8,636 nucleotides of DNA, from assembly GCA_003533095.1 (NCBI GenBank), contig DOEL01000013.1, forward strand, positions 7,578 through 16,213, written 5' to 3'. The stretch comes from Methylophilaceae bacterium. Lineage in GTDB: Bacteria > Pseudomonadota > Gammaproteobacteria > Burkholderiales > Methylophilaceae. A program made the translations under genes and the position numbers. Positions 1 through 7,683 of the stretch are shown here, one piece after another. The notes beneath the pieces were generated by a model that was given only the letters and a program-made list of their open reading frames with translations, did not search any database and had not been told where the DNA came from. How positions within the stretch are numbered: position 1 is the first letter of the stretch; each line of letters starts with the position of its first letter.

Positions 1-320
1 ATATCAAAAACATCAATATCTGCAAAGCGTTTAAATAAAACAGCCTTACCTTCCATAACGGGTTTACTTGCTAAGGCACCCATATTGCCAAGTCCTAAAA
101 CAGCTGTGCCATTGGTAATTACTGCAATAAGATTTCCTTTATTAGTATATTTATAAGCATTAGAGGGATCTTTATGAATCTCCTTCACAGGCTCAGCAAC
201 GCCTGGGGTATAAGCAAGAGATAGATCTTGTTGTGTTAAACAAGGCTTAGAAGATTCAACACTTAATTTTCCAGGTTTTGGAAATAAGTGATAATCTAAA
301 GCAGCTTTTTTTAGGTCCAT
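1..320 (-). CDS. maeB: NADP-dependent malic enzyme, N-terminal part (cut by window edge)
   Basis: Reading the minus strand from an ATG at 320 gives 106 residues that run off the left edge. They match the N-terminus of MaeB-type malic enzymes: the [14 protein letters not shown] opening, [31 protein letters not shown], and [21 protein letters not shown]. Tyr37 (in SLAYTPG) and Lys92 (in MEGK) sit where the family has its catalytic Tyr and Lys. The family converts malate to pyruvate, CO2 and NADPH in the cytoplasm; many large forms carry a C-terminal phosphotransacetylase-like domain, which cannot be seen here. The start lies 14 bases past the gntR stop. An AAAGG about 11 bases upstream overlaps that stop, so the two genes are probably co-transcribed. 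The family call is firm; NADP preference is inferred from the subfamily. Confidence 0.9.
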   Translation of the reverse strand, partial: MDLKKAALDYHLFPKPGKLSVESSKPCLTQQDLSLAYTPGVAEPVKEIHKDPSNAYKYTNKGNLIAVITNGTAVLGLGNMGALASKPVMEGKAVLFKRFADIDVFD

Positions 321-334
321 ATTAAAGTTAACCT

Positions 335-1069
335 TTACTCAAGCTCATTTCGATAGTGATGATCATCTGTGATGCATAAACCTAATCGCCATTCCATAGG
401 TTTGTCCCCATAGGTAAAAGAAACGCGCTCAATACTTAATAAAGGATCCTTGTCGTTAACACTTAATATTTTTGCAATTTTAGAATCCGCACTTATAGCT
501 TTGAGTCGCTCTTCAGCACGCACCATTCTTATTCCATATTGCGTTTCATAAAGGCTATATAAAGATCCTTGTTTTTCAATAATCTTTTGTCGATTCAATC
601 CTTTGAAAGATGAAACAGGGACAACAATATGATCATAGATTAAAGGTCTGTCTGAAAAAGTTAATACACGTTTAATAACAAATATGGCGGTACCAACTTT
701 AATATCCAAGCATTTAGAAATCTCTTTATCTGCTTTAGATTTAGTAAAAGATAAGAGTGAATTTTTAAGTAACTCTTTACTGCCATCTTCTGCCGTCAGC
801 CTTAAAAATCGAAGCTGTATTTTTTCTTCTTCATGCGTAGCAACAAAGGTACCTTTACCCTGCCTTCTTATTAATATTTTTTCATTAGCCAAGGAGTCAA
901 TTGCTTTACGAACGGTGCCTTGACTTACTTTAAATCGAAAAGCAAGATCAAACTCGCTCGGTATACTCTCTCCTGGTTTCCATTCACCTTGAATAAGGCT
1001 TTGCGTAATTAATACTTTGATCTGCTCATATAAGGGCCTGTAATTGGGGGAAGTTTGAAGCTTATCCAT
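335..1069 (-). CDS. GntR-family (HutC/UTRA type) transcriptional regulator
   Basis: This 244-residue protein has an N-terminal GntR winged helix-turn-helix at about residues 10-78. It includes [20 protein letters not shown], the recognition helix [13 protein letters not shown] and the wing [17 protein letters not shown] effector-binding domain follows at about 90-235, ending in [11 protein letters not shown] and DHHYRNELE. Length and architecture are normal for HutC-type regulators. The sequence recalls GntR proteins found near TCA-cycle genes in Burkholderiales, where the effector is usually a carboxylate; that link is from memory. The ATG at 1069 has AAGG 11 bases upstream. The gene is divergent from the citE-mch-prp operon and precedes the malic enzyme gene. 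An inverted repeat spans its own predicted promoter, so it probably controls itself and the operon. The effector is unknown; a CoA-pathway acid such as methylcitrate or malate is a guess. Confidence 0.92.
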   Translation of the reverse strand: MDKLQTSPNYRPLYEQIKVLITQSLIQGEWKPGESIPSEFDLAFRFKVSQGTVRKAIDSLANEKILIRRQGKGTFVATHEEEKIQLRFLRLTAEDGSKELLKNSLLSFTKSKADKEISKCLDIKVGTAIFVIKRVLTFSDRPLIYDHIVVPVSSFKGLNRQKIIEKQGSLYSLYETQYGIRMVRAEERLKAISADSKIAKILSVNDKDPLLSIERVSFTYGDKPMEWRLGLCITDDHHYRNELE

Positions 1070-1104
1070 CTTTAATTAAACCTTAATTCACATTATTAAG
1101 GGAA

Positions 1105-1133
1105 TTTATATCATAGACATTTTTATATGTCTA
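1105..1133 (-). promoter_or_regulatory. Predicted sigma70 promoter of gntR-maeB
   Basis: On the minus strand, TAGACA (plus positions 1128-1133, five of six consensus bases) and TATAAA (1105-1110) are separated by exactly 17 bases. It lies 36 bases or more upstream of the gntR ATG. The inverted repeat at 1113-1134 covers the -35 box and the spacer, a typical place for autorepression. Predicted from sequence only. Confidence 0.6.
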
Positions 1134-1134
1134 T
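1113..1134. promoter_or_regulatory. Inverted repeat, candidate GntR operator 1
   Basis: A perfect 8-base inverted repeat: ATAGACAT at 1113-1120 and ATGTCTAT at 1127-1134, with a 6-base AT-rich spacer. It overlaps the predicted gntR -35 box and spacer, and shares the TGTCT/AGACA half-site with the second repeat at 1141-1158. Binding of the neighbouring GntR protein, and hence autorepression, is inferred from position and shared half-sites. Confidence 0.6.
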
Positions 1135-1140
1135 TGTTTT

Positions 1141-1165
1141 ATATCTTATATAAGACATAAGATAT
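1141..1165. promoter_or_regulatory. Inverted repeat, candidate GntR operator 2
   Basis: Positions 1141-1158 form a near-perfect 18-base palindrome, ATATCT-TATATA-AGACAT, with one mismatched pair and a perfect 12-base core (TCTTATATAAGA, 1144-1155). A second overlapping pairing joins ATATCTTA (1141-1148) to TAAGATAT (1158-1165). It lies just upstream of the -35 box of the operon promoter, so a bound regulator could activate the operon or block it by looping to operator 1. The half-site arrangement (ATGTCT-like, 6 bases, AGACAT) is that of operator 1 turned inside out. Confidence 0.6.
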
Positions 1166-1166
1166 G

Positions 1167-1196
1167 TTGACAATTCTAAAATAAGCTTTATATAAT
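1167..1196 (+). promoter_or_regulatory. Consensus sigma70 promoter of the citE-mch-citE-prpBCD operon
   Basis: TTGACA (1167-1172) and TATAAT (1191-1196) both match the sigma70 consensus in all six bases, with an 18-base spacer. Transcription would start near 1203, leaving a leader of roughly 33 bases. An AAAGG at 1224-1228 stands 7 bases before the first ATG at 1236. Such a strong promoter suggests control mainly by a bound regulator, consistent with the repeats just upstream. Confidence 0.75.
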
Positions 1197-1235
1197 CATC
1201 AGTAACAATTTCCTATCTTAAATAAAGGCCTATCG

Positions 1236-2117
1236 ATGGACACACATTTTCGTCCAAGAAGATCGATGTTATATGTTCCAGGATGCAATAGGCATTACCT
1301 CGAGCGCGCAAGAACACTTCATGCGGATTCAGTCATTCTAGATTTAGGTGACCCTATTCTCGTTGAATGTAAAGAAGAATCTCGAGCTAATGTTGTGGAA
1401 TTCGTAAATCAAGGTGGATATGGAGCAAGAGAAGTCGTTGTCCGTGTCAATGATTTAGACTCTCCATGGGGGTCTGACGATATTAAAGCCATAGCCCAAA
1501 CAAAGGCCGATGCGATTCTTTTTCCTAATATTGAGTCAAAGGAAGATGTGGATCTCGCTCTCAATGAACTCGATCAAGCAGGAGGCGGAGACTTACCAAT
1601 TATGGTGATGATTGAAAGTCCGATAGCTGTACTTAATGCTAAAGAAATTGCCAGCGCATCTGATCGTATAGCATGCATTGTCATGGCAACTTCAGATCTT
1701 ATATCGCAACTTCATGCTAGAGTTACTCCAGAACGATCAGCTGTGCTTACCTCTTTATCGCTTGTGATTCTAGCAGCCCGCGCATATGGTAAAGCCGTCG
1801 TAGATGGAATTGCTAGTGATTTTAAGAATATGCATGCTTTTGAATATGCATGTCGACTCGGGAGAGACATGGGGTTTGATGGAAAATCTTTAGTTCATCC
1901 GGTTCAAATCGCTTATTGTAATGACGCCTATACTCCAAAGGTGACTGAAGTTGAATATGCTATTGAAATAATTAAAAGTTTAAAGGCAGCCAATGAATCA
2001 GGCAAAGGAACTGTTGTGGTTAACGATAGGCTGGTGGAGCACCATAACGTAAGAGCAGCTGAACGTCTTCTTAAATTACATGAAATGATATTGGAGCTTG
2101 AAGCAAAATATGAATAG
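1236..2117 (+). CDS. CitE-like CoA-ester lyase/thioesterase homologue (HpcH/HpaI aldolase family) with altered active-site motifs
   Basis: This 293-residue protein is a single HpcH/HpaI-aldolase TIM barrel of normal CitE length. Landmarks are RRSMLYVPGCN (8-18), VVVRVND (67-73), MIESP (125-129), SDLISQLHARVTPER (153-167), LAARAYGKAVVDG (179-191) and GFDGKSLVHPVQI (213-225). The family cleaves or forms CoA esters such as citryl-, malyl- and citramalyl-CoA, and some members are malyl-CoA thioesterases. Arg70 (carboxylate binding) and the metal ligands Glu127 and Asp154 are present. Several usually constant motifs differ: LDLEDAV is LDLGDPI (35-41), LPK is FPN (96-98), PRG is PIA (129-131) and GTxDL is ATSDL. 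Chemistry may therefore have shifted. By analogy with Rhodobacter, where one CitE homologue is the lyase and another the malyl-CoA thioesterase, this copy could be the thioesterase; citramalyl-CoA lyase is another option. It is the first gene of the operon and overlaps mch by 8 bases. Confidence 0.82.
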   Translation: MDTHFRPRRSMLYVPGCNRHYLERARTLHADSVILDLGDPILVECKEESRANVVEFVNQGGYGAREVVVRVNDLDSPWGSDDIKAIAQTKADAILFPNIESKEDVDLALNELDQAGGGDLPIMVMIESPIAVLNAKEIASASDRIACIVMATSDLISQLHARVTPERSAVLTSLSLVILAARAYGKAVVDGIASDFKNMHAFEYACRLGRDMGFDGKSLVHPVQIAYCNDAYTPKVTEVEYAIEIIKSLKAANESGKGTVVVNDRLVEHHNVRAAERLLKLHEMILELEAKYE

Positions 2118-3186
2118 CACCTCCCAAAAAATTAATGAAGGTAATTTTTTTGAAGATTTCTCGATTGGACAAGAAATTTTTCATGCAACCCCTCGGACTA
2201 TTACCAATGGAGATAGCGCCCTTTATATTGCATTAACTGGTAGTCGCCACCCTATTGCATCCGCATCAACTGTTGCGGAATCCTTAGGTTATTTAAGCCA
2301 ACCTATTGACGATTTGTTAGCATTTCATATTGCATTCGGTAAAACAGTTCCAGAAATTTCTGTAAACGCTATAGCGAATCTAGGCTATGCAAATGTTCGA
2401 TTCATTAATCCAGTTTATCCTAACGATACGCTATATACAAAAAGCACCATCATTGGCTTAAAAGAAAATTCCAATAAGAAATCTGGAATTGTGTACGTGC
2501 AATCAAATTCATTTAATCAGAAAAATGAAGAAATTATCAGTTGGATCAGATGGGTTATGGTTCATAAAAAAAATATGAGCTTTACACCTCAAAAAAATCT
2601 AATTCCTGATTTACCAGAATCAGTGGTATTAGATAAATTACCTATTCCTTCTTTTTTTAATGGAAATGCGTTTAATACTCGTTGGACAAAAAGTGACAAC
2701 TTATGGGAGCACTATAAAAAAGGTGAAGTGATATACCACCCCTCAGGCATGACAGTGAGCGACACCGATCATACGCTTGCGACGAAACTCTATCAAAATA
2801 ATGCACGACTTCATTTTGATGATTTTATGATGAAAAAAACCTCTATGGGTAAACGGCTTATATATGGTGGTCATGTTATTTCAGTCTGTAAAAATCTAAG
2901 TTACGATGGGCTTGAAAATTCACTTGCTATATTAGCGATCAATGGTGGAACGCATAGCAATCCGACTTTCGGAAATGACACTCTATATGCTTCAACTGAA
3001 ATATTAGACAAATGGGAAATACCGTATCGAAGCGATATTGGTGTATTACGTTTACGTTTGATTGGTTATAAAAATATGGAACTCGATGCATTTAAAAAAT
3101 TAATGCCTATTGAAAATAAAAATTATCATGAACACATTGTTCTTGATCTTGATTACAGCATTCTAATGCCAAGAAAAAAAGGATAG
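2110..3186 (+). CDS. mch: Mesaconyl-CoA hydratase (beta-methylmalyl-CoA dehydratase), MaoC-like double hot-dog protein
   Basis: This 358-residue protein matches the Mch family along its length. The N-terminal hot-dog half includes GNFFEDFSIGQEIFHATPRT (11-30), PIDDLLAFHIAFGKTVPEIS (65-84) and GLKENSNKKSGIVYV. The C-terminal half includes ATKLYQNNARLHF (224-236), GKRLIYGGHVIS (247-258) and AILAINGG (273-280). Known members reversibly hydrate mesaconyl-C1-CoA to beta-methylmalyl-CoA, as in the ethylmalonyl-CoA pathway and the 3-hydroxypropionate bicycle. Length is normal. The ATG at 2110 is preferred over an in-frame TTG at 2098 because GAAG lies 6 bases before it and the family begins near here; this gives an ATGAATAG overlap with the upstream stop, suggesting translational coupling. 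Its place between two CitE-family genes supports a methylmalyl-CoA role. Direction of flux cannot be read from sequence. Confidence 0.85.
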   Translation: MNSTSQKINEGNFFEDFSIGQEIFHATPRTITNGDSALYIALTGSRHPIASASTVAESLGYLSQPIDDLLAFHIAFGKTVPEISVNAIANLGYANVRFINPVYPNDTLYTKSTIIGLKENSNKKSGIVYVQSNSFNQKNEEIISWIRWVMVHKKNMSFTPQKNLIPDLPESVVLDKLPIPSFFNGNAFNTRWTKSDNLWEHYKKGEVIYHPSGMTVSDTDHTLATKLYQNNARLHFDDFMMKKTSMGKRLIYGGHVISVCKNLSYDGLENSLAILAINGGTHSNPTFGNDTLYASTEILDKWEIPYRSDIGVLRLRLIGYKNMELDAFKKLMPIENKNYHEHIVLDLDYSILMPRKKG

Positions 3187-3188
3187 TT

Positions 3189-4175
3189 ATGAACACGCAT
3201 CCAAGTGAAGCATTATTTAGTGGGGAAAAATTAATTCCTATTATTCCTTCATGTGAACATTTTGCAGGAAGTGAAAAATTAATTCTTAAGGCACTTCAAC
3301 TTCAGGATTCAATCGGTCAAATTTTTGATGTCACATGTGATTGTGAAGATGGAGCAGCTGCTGGCCAAGAAGAAGAACATGCAAAAATGATTGTAAAAAT
3401 TCTTAATAGTGAAGTAAACAAATATGGGATGGCTGGGGCGCGTATTCATGACTATACGCATGCTTCCTGGAAAAAAGATGTAGAAATCTTAGTTCAAGGT
3501 CTAGGCAATAAACTCAGTTATATCACTATTCCAAAATCAACAAATGCCAAACAGGTTAAAGAGATGATTAGTTATATCCAACAAATCGCGCAATTGCATC
3601 AAATTAAGCGAGAGATCCCTATTCATGTTCTTATTGAAACTCATGGCGCATTAGAGGAAATTAATGAAATTGTAAAATTGCCTTGGATTCAAGTTTTAGA
3701 CTTTGGATTGATGGACTTTGTTAGTGCACATCAAGGAGCTATTCCTGCTTCAGCTATGCGCAGCCCGCAACAATTTGAACACAAACTCCTAATAAGGGCG
3801 AAGAGTCAAGTTGTAGCTGCCGCCCTAGCTCACGGAATTGTTCCTGCTCATAATGTTACTTTAGATCTAAAAAATACAGATGTAACTTATGCGGATGCTT
3901 ATAAAGCCAGAAATGAATTTGGCTTTTTAAGAATGTGGAGTATTTACCCCACACAAATTGAAGCAATCGTAAATGCTATGAAGCCAAATTTTGATGAAGT
4001 GCTTGATGCAGCCTATATTTTGCTTGAAGCTCAAAAAGTCAATTGGGGTCCTATCCAATACAAGGGGGAATTACATGATCGTGCAACCTATCGTTATTTT
4101 TGGACCATATTGCAAAAAGCTAAAGTTTCCAATGTCTCTATTCCAGAAGATGCTCTAAAAGCATTTTTTAATTAA
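3189..4175 (+). CDS. CitE-family beta-methylmalyl-CoA/malyl-CoA lyase candidate
   Basis: This 328-residue HpcH/HpaI-aldolase protein belongs to a branch distinct from the first operon gene and from Rhodobacter Mcl1. Landmarks are IPSCEHFAGSEKL (19-31), FDVTCDCEDGAAAGQ (46-60), ARIHD (84-88), ITIPKSTNAKQV (112-123), HVLIETHGA (146-154), LDFGLMDFVSAHQGAIPAS (170-188) and FGFLRMWSIYPTQ (244-256). The expected catalytic groups are intact: Glu53/Asp54, Arg85, Lys116, and metal ligands Glu150 and Asp176. The likely reaction is cleavage of beta-methylmalyl-CoA to glyoxylate and propionyl-CoA, and/or malyl-CoA to glyoxylate and acetyl-CoA. Substrate is inferred from the adjacent mch and prp genes; citryl- or citramalyl-CoA are alternatives. 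It starts 2 bases after mch, with AAAGGA 5 bases before the ATG that overlaps the mch stop. Confidence 0.8.
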   Translation: MNTHPSEALFSGEKLIPIIPSCEHFAGSEKLILKALQLQDSIGQIFDVTCDCEDGAAAGQEEEHAKMIVKILNSEVNKYGMAGARIHDYTHASWKKDVEILVQGLGNKLSYITIPKSTNAKQVKEMISYIQQIAQLHQIKREIPIHVLIETHGALEEINEIVKLPWIQVLDFGLMDFVSAHQGAIPASAMRSPQQFEHKLLIRAKSQVVAAALAHGIVPAHNVTLDLKNTDVTYADAYKARNEFGFLRMWSIYPTQIEAIVNAMKPNFDEVLDAAYILLEAQKVNWGPIQYKGELHDRATYRYFWTILQKAKVSNVSIPEDALKAFFN

Positions 4176-4189
4176 GGTAAATAATAAAA

Positions 4190-5059
4190 ATGAGTGCTGG
4201 CGAAAAATTTAGAAAAGCATTAATTGAAGAAAAGCCACTTCAAATAATTGGCACTATAAATGCTTACCATGCATTACTAGCTTCTCACTCAGGATTTAAA
4301 GCAATTTATTTGTCTGGTGGAGGTGTTGCTGCAGGTTCTCTAGGTGTTCCTGATTTAGGCATAAGTACACTTGATGATGTATTAATAGATGTAAACCGAA
4401 TTACTAATGTTACTGATACCCCTCTTCTCGTTGATATTGATACAGGCTTTGGAGGTGCATTCAATATTTCCAGAACCATTAAATCAATGATCAAAGCTGG
4501 CGCAGCCGCTGTTCATATTGAAGATCAGGTTCAGGCAAAACGCTGTGGTCATCGCCCTAATAAAGCAATTGTATCAAAAGAAGAGATGGTGGATCGAATT
4601 AAAGCTGCAGTAGATGCAAAAACTGATGATCGATTTGTAATTATGGCAAGAACAGATGCTCTTGCGATTGAAGGTCTTGAAGCTTCAATTGATCGCGCCA
4701 AATCATATATTGAAGCTGGTGCAGATATGATCTTTCCGGAAGCAATGACAGATATTACGATGTATAAACGTTTTTCTGAAGCAGTAAATGTTCCTATCCT
4801 GGCAAACATAACAGAATTTGGACAAACACCTTTGTTTACTCGTGAGGAATTAAAATCACAATCCGTTGATATGATCCTTTATCCCCTTTCTGCATTCAGA
4901 GCTATGAATAAAGCAGCATTGAATGTTTACGAAGTTATAAAAAAAGAAGGTACTCAACAAAACGTCCTTGCAACAATGCAAACTCGAGCAGAACTCTATG
5001 ATCATCTTGGTTACCATGCCTTTGAAACAAAATTAGATGATCTTTTTTCAAGGTCTTAA
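4190..5059 (+). CDS. prpB: 2-methylisocitrate lyase (methylcitrate cycle)
   Basis: This 289-residue protein follows PrpB closely end to end and has the family's usual length. It splits 2-methylisocitrate into pyruvate and succinate, the last step of the methylcitrate cycle. Visible features are [20 protein letters not shown] (40-59), [14 protein letters not shown] (79-92), [20 protein letters not shown] (109-128), [22 protein letters not shown] and [13 protein letters not shown]. Cys119 in the KRCGH loop is the catalytic cysteine; Asp55, Asp82 and Asp84 match the magnesium-site acids. The KRCGH loop, NITEFG and the C-terminus fit PrpB better than isocitrate lyase or PEP mutase relatives. It begins 14 bases after the lyase gene; the nearest AAGG is 12 bases upstream, somewhat far, so coupling to the previous gene may help its translation. 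Confidence 0.95.
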   Translation: MSAGEKFRKALIEEKPLQIIGTINAYHALLASHSGFKAIYLSGGGVAAGSLGVPDLGISTLDDVLIDVNRITNVTDTPLLVDIDTGFGGAFNISRTIKSMIKAGAAAVHIEDQVQAKRCGHRPNKAIVSKEEMVDRIKAAVDAKTDDRFVIMARTDALAIEGLEASIDRAKSYIEAGADMIFPEAMTDITMYKRFSEAVNVPILANITEFGQTPLFTREELKSQSVDMILYPLSAFRAMNKAALNVYEVIKKEGTQQNVLATMQTRAELYDHLGYHAFETKLDDLFSRS

Positions 5060-5074
5060 TCTAGGGAGTTATTC

Positions 5075-6220
5075 ATGAATACCAATGTTGAACCTAAAAA
5101 GAAAAAAGGTGTTGCTTTAGCTGGTGTCGCCGCAGGGACAACTGCAGTTTGTACAGTAGGTCATACTGGCAATGATCTTCATTATCGTGGCTACGACATT
5201 CTAGACCTTGCAAAATTTGCAACATTTGAAGAAGTAGCCTACTTATTGATTTACGGAAATTTACCTTCTCAAAATGAGCTTGATGCATACAAAGAAAACT
5301 TAAAAAAACTGCGCGATATTCCAAAAGCATTAAAAGAAATTCTAGAAAAAATTCCAAAAAATGCACATCCAATGGATGTGATGAGAACTGCCTGTTCTGC
5401 TCTAGGAACACTCGAACAAGAAAGTTTAGATCGAAATATAAAAGGCACACAATTAATTGGTGACCGGCTTATTTCCTGCTTTCCTGGTATTTTAATTTAC
5501 TGGTATCACTTTTCACATTCAGGAAAAAGAATATCTCTCGAGACAAATCAAGATTCTATCGCTGGTCATTTCCTTGAATTGCTTCATGGAAAATCGCCAA
5601 CAGCACTGCAAATTAAAGCAATGAACTGTTCATTAGTTCTTTATGCTGAACATGAATTTAATGCATCTACGTTTACAGCTCGGGTGATAGCTGGAACATT
5701 ATCGGATTTATATTCTTGCATTACTGGTGCAATTGGTGCATTAAGAGGGCCTAAACACGGTGGTGCAAATGAAGCTGCTATGGAAATTATTAGCCGCTAT
5801 AAAAGTGCAGATGATGCTGAAAAAGATATTATGAAGCGTATCGGAAATAAGGAAATTATTATTGGTTTTGGCCATCCTGTTTATACAATTGCTGATCCAA
5901 GAAATGAATCTATTAAGCAGGTTAGCAAATCTTTATCAGAAGACACAGGCAATATGAATCTTTTTGAGATTTCATCTCGCCTTGAAGAAGTGATGTGGCG
6001 AGAGAAAAAAATGTTTCCTAATTTAGATTGGTATAGTGCTTCAAGTTACCATCTCATGGGAATTCCAACAGAAATGTTTACTCCCATCTTTGTGATTTCA
6101 AGAACCACTGGTTGGATTGCACATGTTATTGAGCAGCGTATTGATAACAAAATTATTCGCCCCAATGCAGAGTACACAGGTCCAGATAATCGAAAATTTA
6201 TACCTATAAATGAAAGATAA
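5075..6220 (+). CDS. prpC: 2-methylcitrate synthase (methylcitrate cycle)
   Basis: This 381-residue protein matches PrpC over its full length. It condenses propionyl-CoA with oxaloacetate to 2-methylcitrate. Key stretches are [18 protein letters not shown] (12-29), [14 protein letters not shown] (33-46), [16 protein letters not shown] (96-111), [13 protein letters not shown] (189-201), [11 protein letters not shown] (224-234), [13 protein letters not shown] (264-276), [10 protein letters not shown] (313-322) and [13 protein letters not shown]. The citrate-synthase triad is intact: His228, His267 and Asp318. These stretches, including [11 protein letters not shown] and TGPDNRKF near the C-terminus, fit PrpC better than housekeeping GltA. 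The GGGAG at 5064-5068, 6 bases before the ATG, is the strongest ribosome site inside the operon, suggesting robust independent initiation. It lies 15 bases after prpB. Confidence 0.95.
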   Translation: MNTNVEPKKKKGVALAGVAAGTTAVCTVGHTGNDLHYRGYDILDLAKFATFEEVAYLLIYGNLPSQNELDAYKENLKKLRDIPKALKEILEKIPKNAHPMDVMRTACSALGTLEQESLDRNIKGTQLIGDRLISCFPGILIYWYHFSHSGKRISLETNQDSIAGHFLELLHGKSPTALQIKAMNCSLVLYAEHEFNASTFTARVIAGTLSDLYSCITGAIGALRGPKHGGANEAAMEIISRYKSADDAEKDIMKRIGNKEIIIGFGHPVYTIADPRNESIKQVSKSLSEDTGNMNLFEISSRLEEVMWREKKMFPNLDWYSASSYHLMGIPTEMFTPIFVISRTTGWIAHVIEQRIDNKIIRPNAEYTGPDNRKFIPINER

Positions 6221-6222
6221 TT

Positions 6223-7683
6223 ATGTCTAATCATATCTCAAATAATCGACCTAATCCTGATCAAGTTATTGTTGATATTGCAACTTATGTAGATGACTTT
6301 GAAATTACATCAAAAGAAGCTATTGAAACAGCAAGGTACTGTCTATTAGATACTTTAGGATGCGGTTTTGAAGCCCTTCAATATCCAGCCTGTACAAAAT
6401 TATTAGGTCCCATAATTAAAGGAACTTTAGTACCTGATGGTGTAAAAATTCCAGGAACAAATTATCAGCTCGATCCAATTCTAGCAGCATTTAATATTGG
6501 CGCTATGATTCGCTGGTTGGATTTCAATGATACCTGGCTCGCTGCTGAGTGGGGTCACCCTTCAGATAACTTAGGCGGAATCCTCTCAGCTGCTGACTAC
6601 GTATCAAGAAAAAATATAAAGGAAGGAAAAAGTTCATTAAAAATTCTTGATGTTCTCAATGCAATGATTAAAGCCCATGAAATTCAAGGCATTTTAGCGC
6701 TAGAAAATAGTTTTAATCGCGTTGGTTTAGATCATGTCATTTTAGTAAAAATTGCTTCAACTGCAGTTGTTACAAAACTTTTAGGTGGAAATAAAAACGA
6801 TATTATTAATGCACTTTCAAATGCAATCATAGATGGGCAAAGTTTACGAACTTATAGACATAGTCCAAATACAGGTTCAAGGAAGTCCTGGGCAGCTGGG
6901 GATGCAACATCAAGAGCTGTTCGCCTAGCATGGATGACTCTACAAGGTGAAATGGGATACCCATCTGCACTTACTGCAAAGACATGGGGATTTTATGATG
7001 TATTATTCAAAGGAAATTCATTTAAATTTCAGCGTCATTATGGAAGTTATGTTATGGAAAATGTACTTTTCAAAATTTCTTTTCCAGCCGAATTTCATGC
7101 ACAAACCGCTGTTGAAAGCGCGTTTTCACTTCACAAAAATGAATCCCAAAAATTAGATACTTTAGAAAAAATTAATGCAATCGAAAAAATTGTAATTCGA
7201 ACTCACGAGTCAGCTATTCGAATTATTGATAAACAAGGTTCACTTGATAATCCAGCGGACAGAGATCACTGTATTCAATATATGACAGCTGTTGCTTTGC
7301 TTTGTGGGCAATTAACAGCTCAAGACTATGAAGATGAAAAAGCAAAAGATCCCCGTATTGATGCTCTGCGAAATAAAATGGTTTGTATAGAAGATCCACA
7401 ATATACCAAGGATTACTTAGATCCCGAGAAAAGATCTATTGCTAATGCTATTCAAATTTTTTACAAAGATGGGTCGATTTCTCAAGAAGTTGCAGTTGAG
7501 TATCCTATTGGTCATCGCAAAAGAAGAAATGAAGGCATCCCTGAATTAATTAAAAAATATAAAATAAATTTAGCTCGTATATTTGATCAACCTAAACAAA
7601 AGGAAATTCTGGATCTCTGTTTGGATCATGATCAATTTCTTAAAACTGATGTAATAAAATTTATGGATATGCTTGCTAAATAA
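6223..7683 (+). CDS. prpD: 2-methylcitrate dehydratase (MmgE/PrpD family)
   Basis: This 486-residue protein matches PrpD over its whole length. It dehydrates 2-methylcitrate to 2-methylaconitate; an aconitase outside the window would be needed to rehydrate it. Landmarks are [13 protein letters not shown] (40-52), [18 protein letters not shown] (90-107), [11 protein letters not shown] (109-119), MIKAHEIQG (148-156), [17 protein letters not shown] (207-223), [10 protein letters not shown] (224-233), [19 protein letters not shown] (278-296) and [12 protein letters not shown]. It is the classical cofactor-free PrpD, not the iron-sulfur AcnD/PrpF pair common in many betaproteobacteria. It starts 2 bases after prpC with only a weak AAAGA upstream, implying translational coupling. 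Its stop is 22 bases from the 3' end of a tRNA on the opposite strand, with no terminator between. Confidence 0.95.
   Translation: MSNHISNNRPNPDQVIVDIATYVDDFEITSKEAIETARYCLLDTLGCGFEALQYPACTKLLGPIIKGTLVPDGVKIPGTNYQLDPILAAFNIGAMIRWLDFNDTWLAAEWGHPSDNLGGILSAADYVSRKNIKEGKSSLKILDVLNAMIKAHEIQGILALENSFNRVGLDHVILVKIASTAVVTKLLGGNKNDIINALSNAIIDGQSLRTYRHSPNTGSRKSWAAGDATSRAVRLAWMTLQGEMGYPSALTAKTWGFYDVLFKGNSFKFQRHYGSYVMENVLFKISFPAEFHAQTAVESAFSLHKNESQKLDTLEKINAIEKIVIRTHESAIRIIDKQGSLDNPADRDHCIQYMTAVALLCGQLTAQDYEDEKAKDPRIDALRNKMVCIEDPQYTKDYLDPEKRSIANAIQIFYKDGSISQEVAVEYPIGHRKRRNEGIPELIKKYKINLARIFDQPKQKEILDLCLDHDQFLKTDVIKFMDMLAK

Noticed and set aside
684..923. 79-residue open frame on the plus strand
   Set aside because: It lies wholly antisense to the well-supported gntR gene and has no family features.
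1197..1235. Leader of the operon as a riboswitch
   Set aside because: The leader is only about 33 bases and AT-rich, too short for a known riboswitch fold.
2098..2109. Upstream TTG start for mch
   Set aside because: The GGAG upstream is only 1 base from the TTG, while the ATG at 2110 has GAAG at 6 bases and fits the family start.
5094..5450. 118-residue open frame on the minus strand
   Set aside because: It is antisense to prpC, which is intact and matches its family throughout; the frame shows no recognisable motif.
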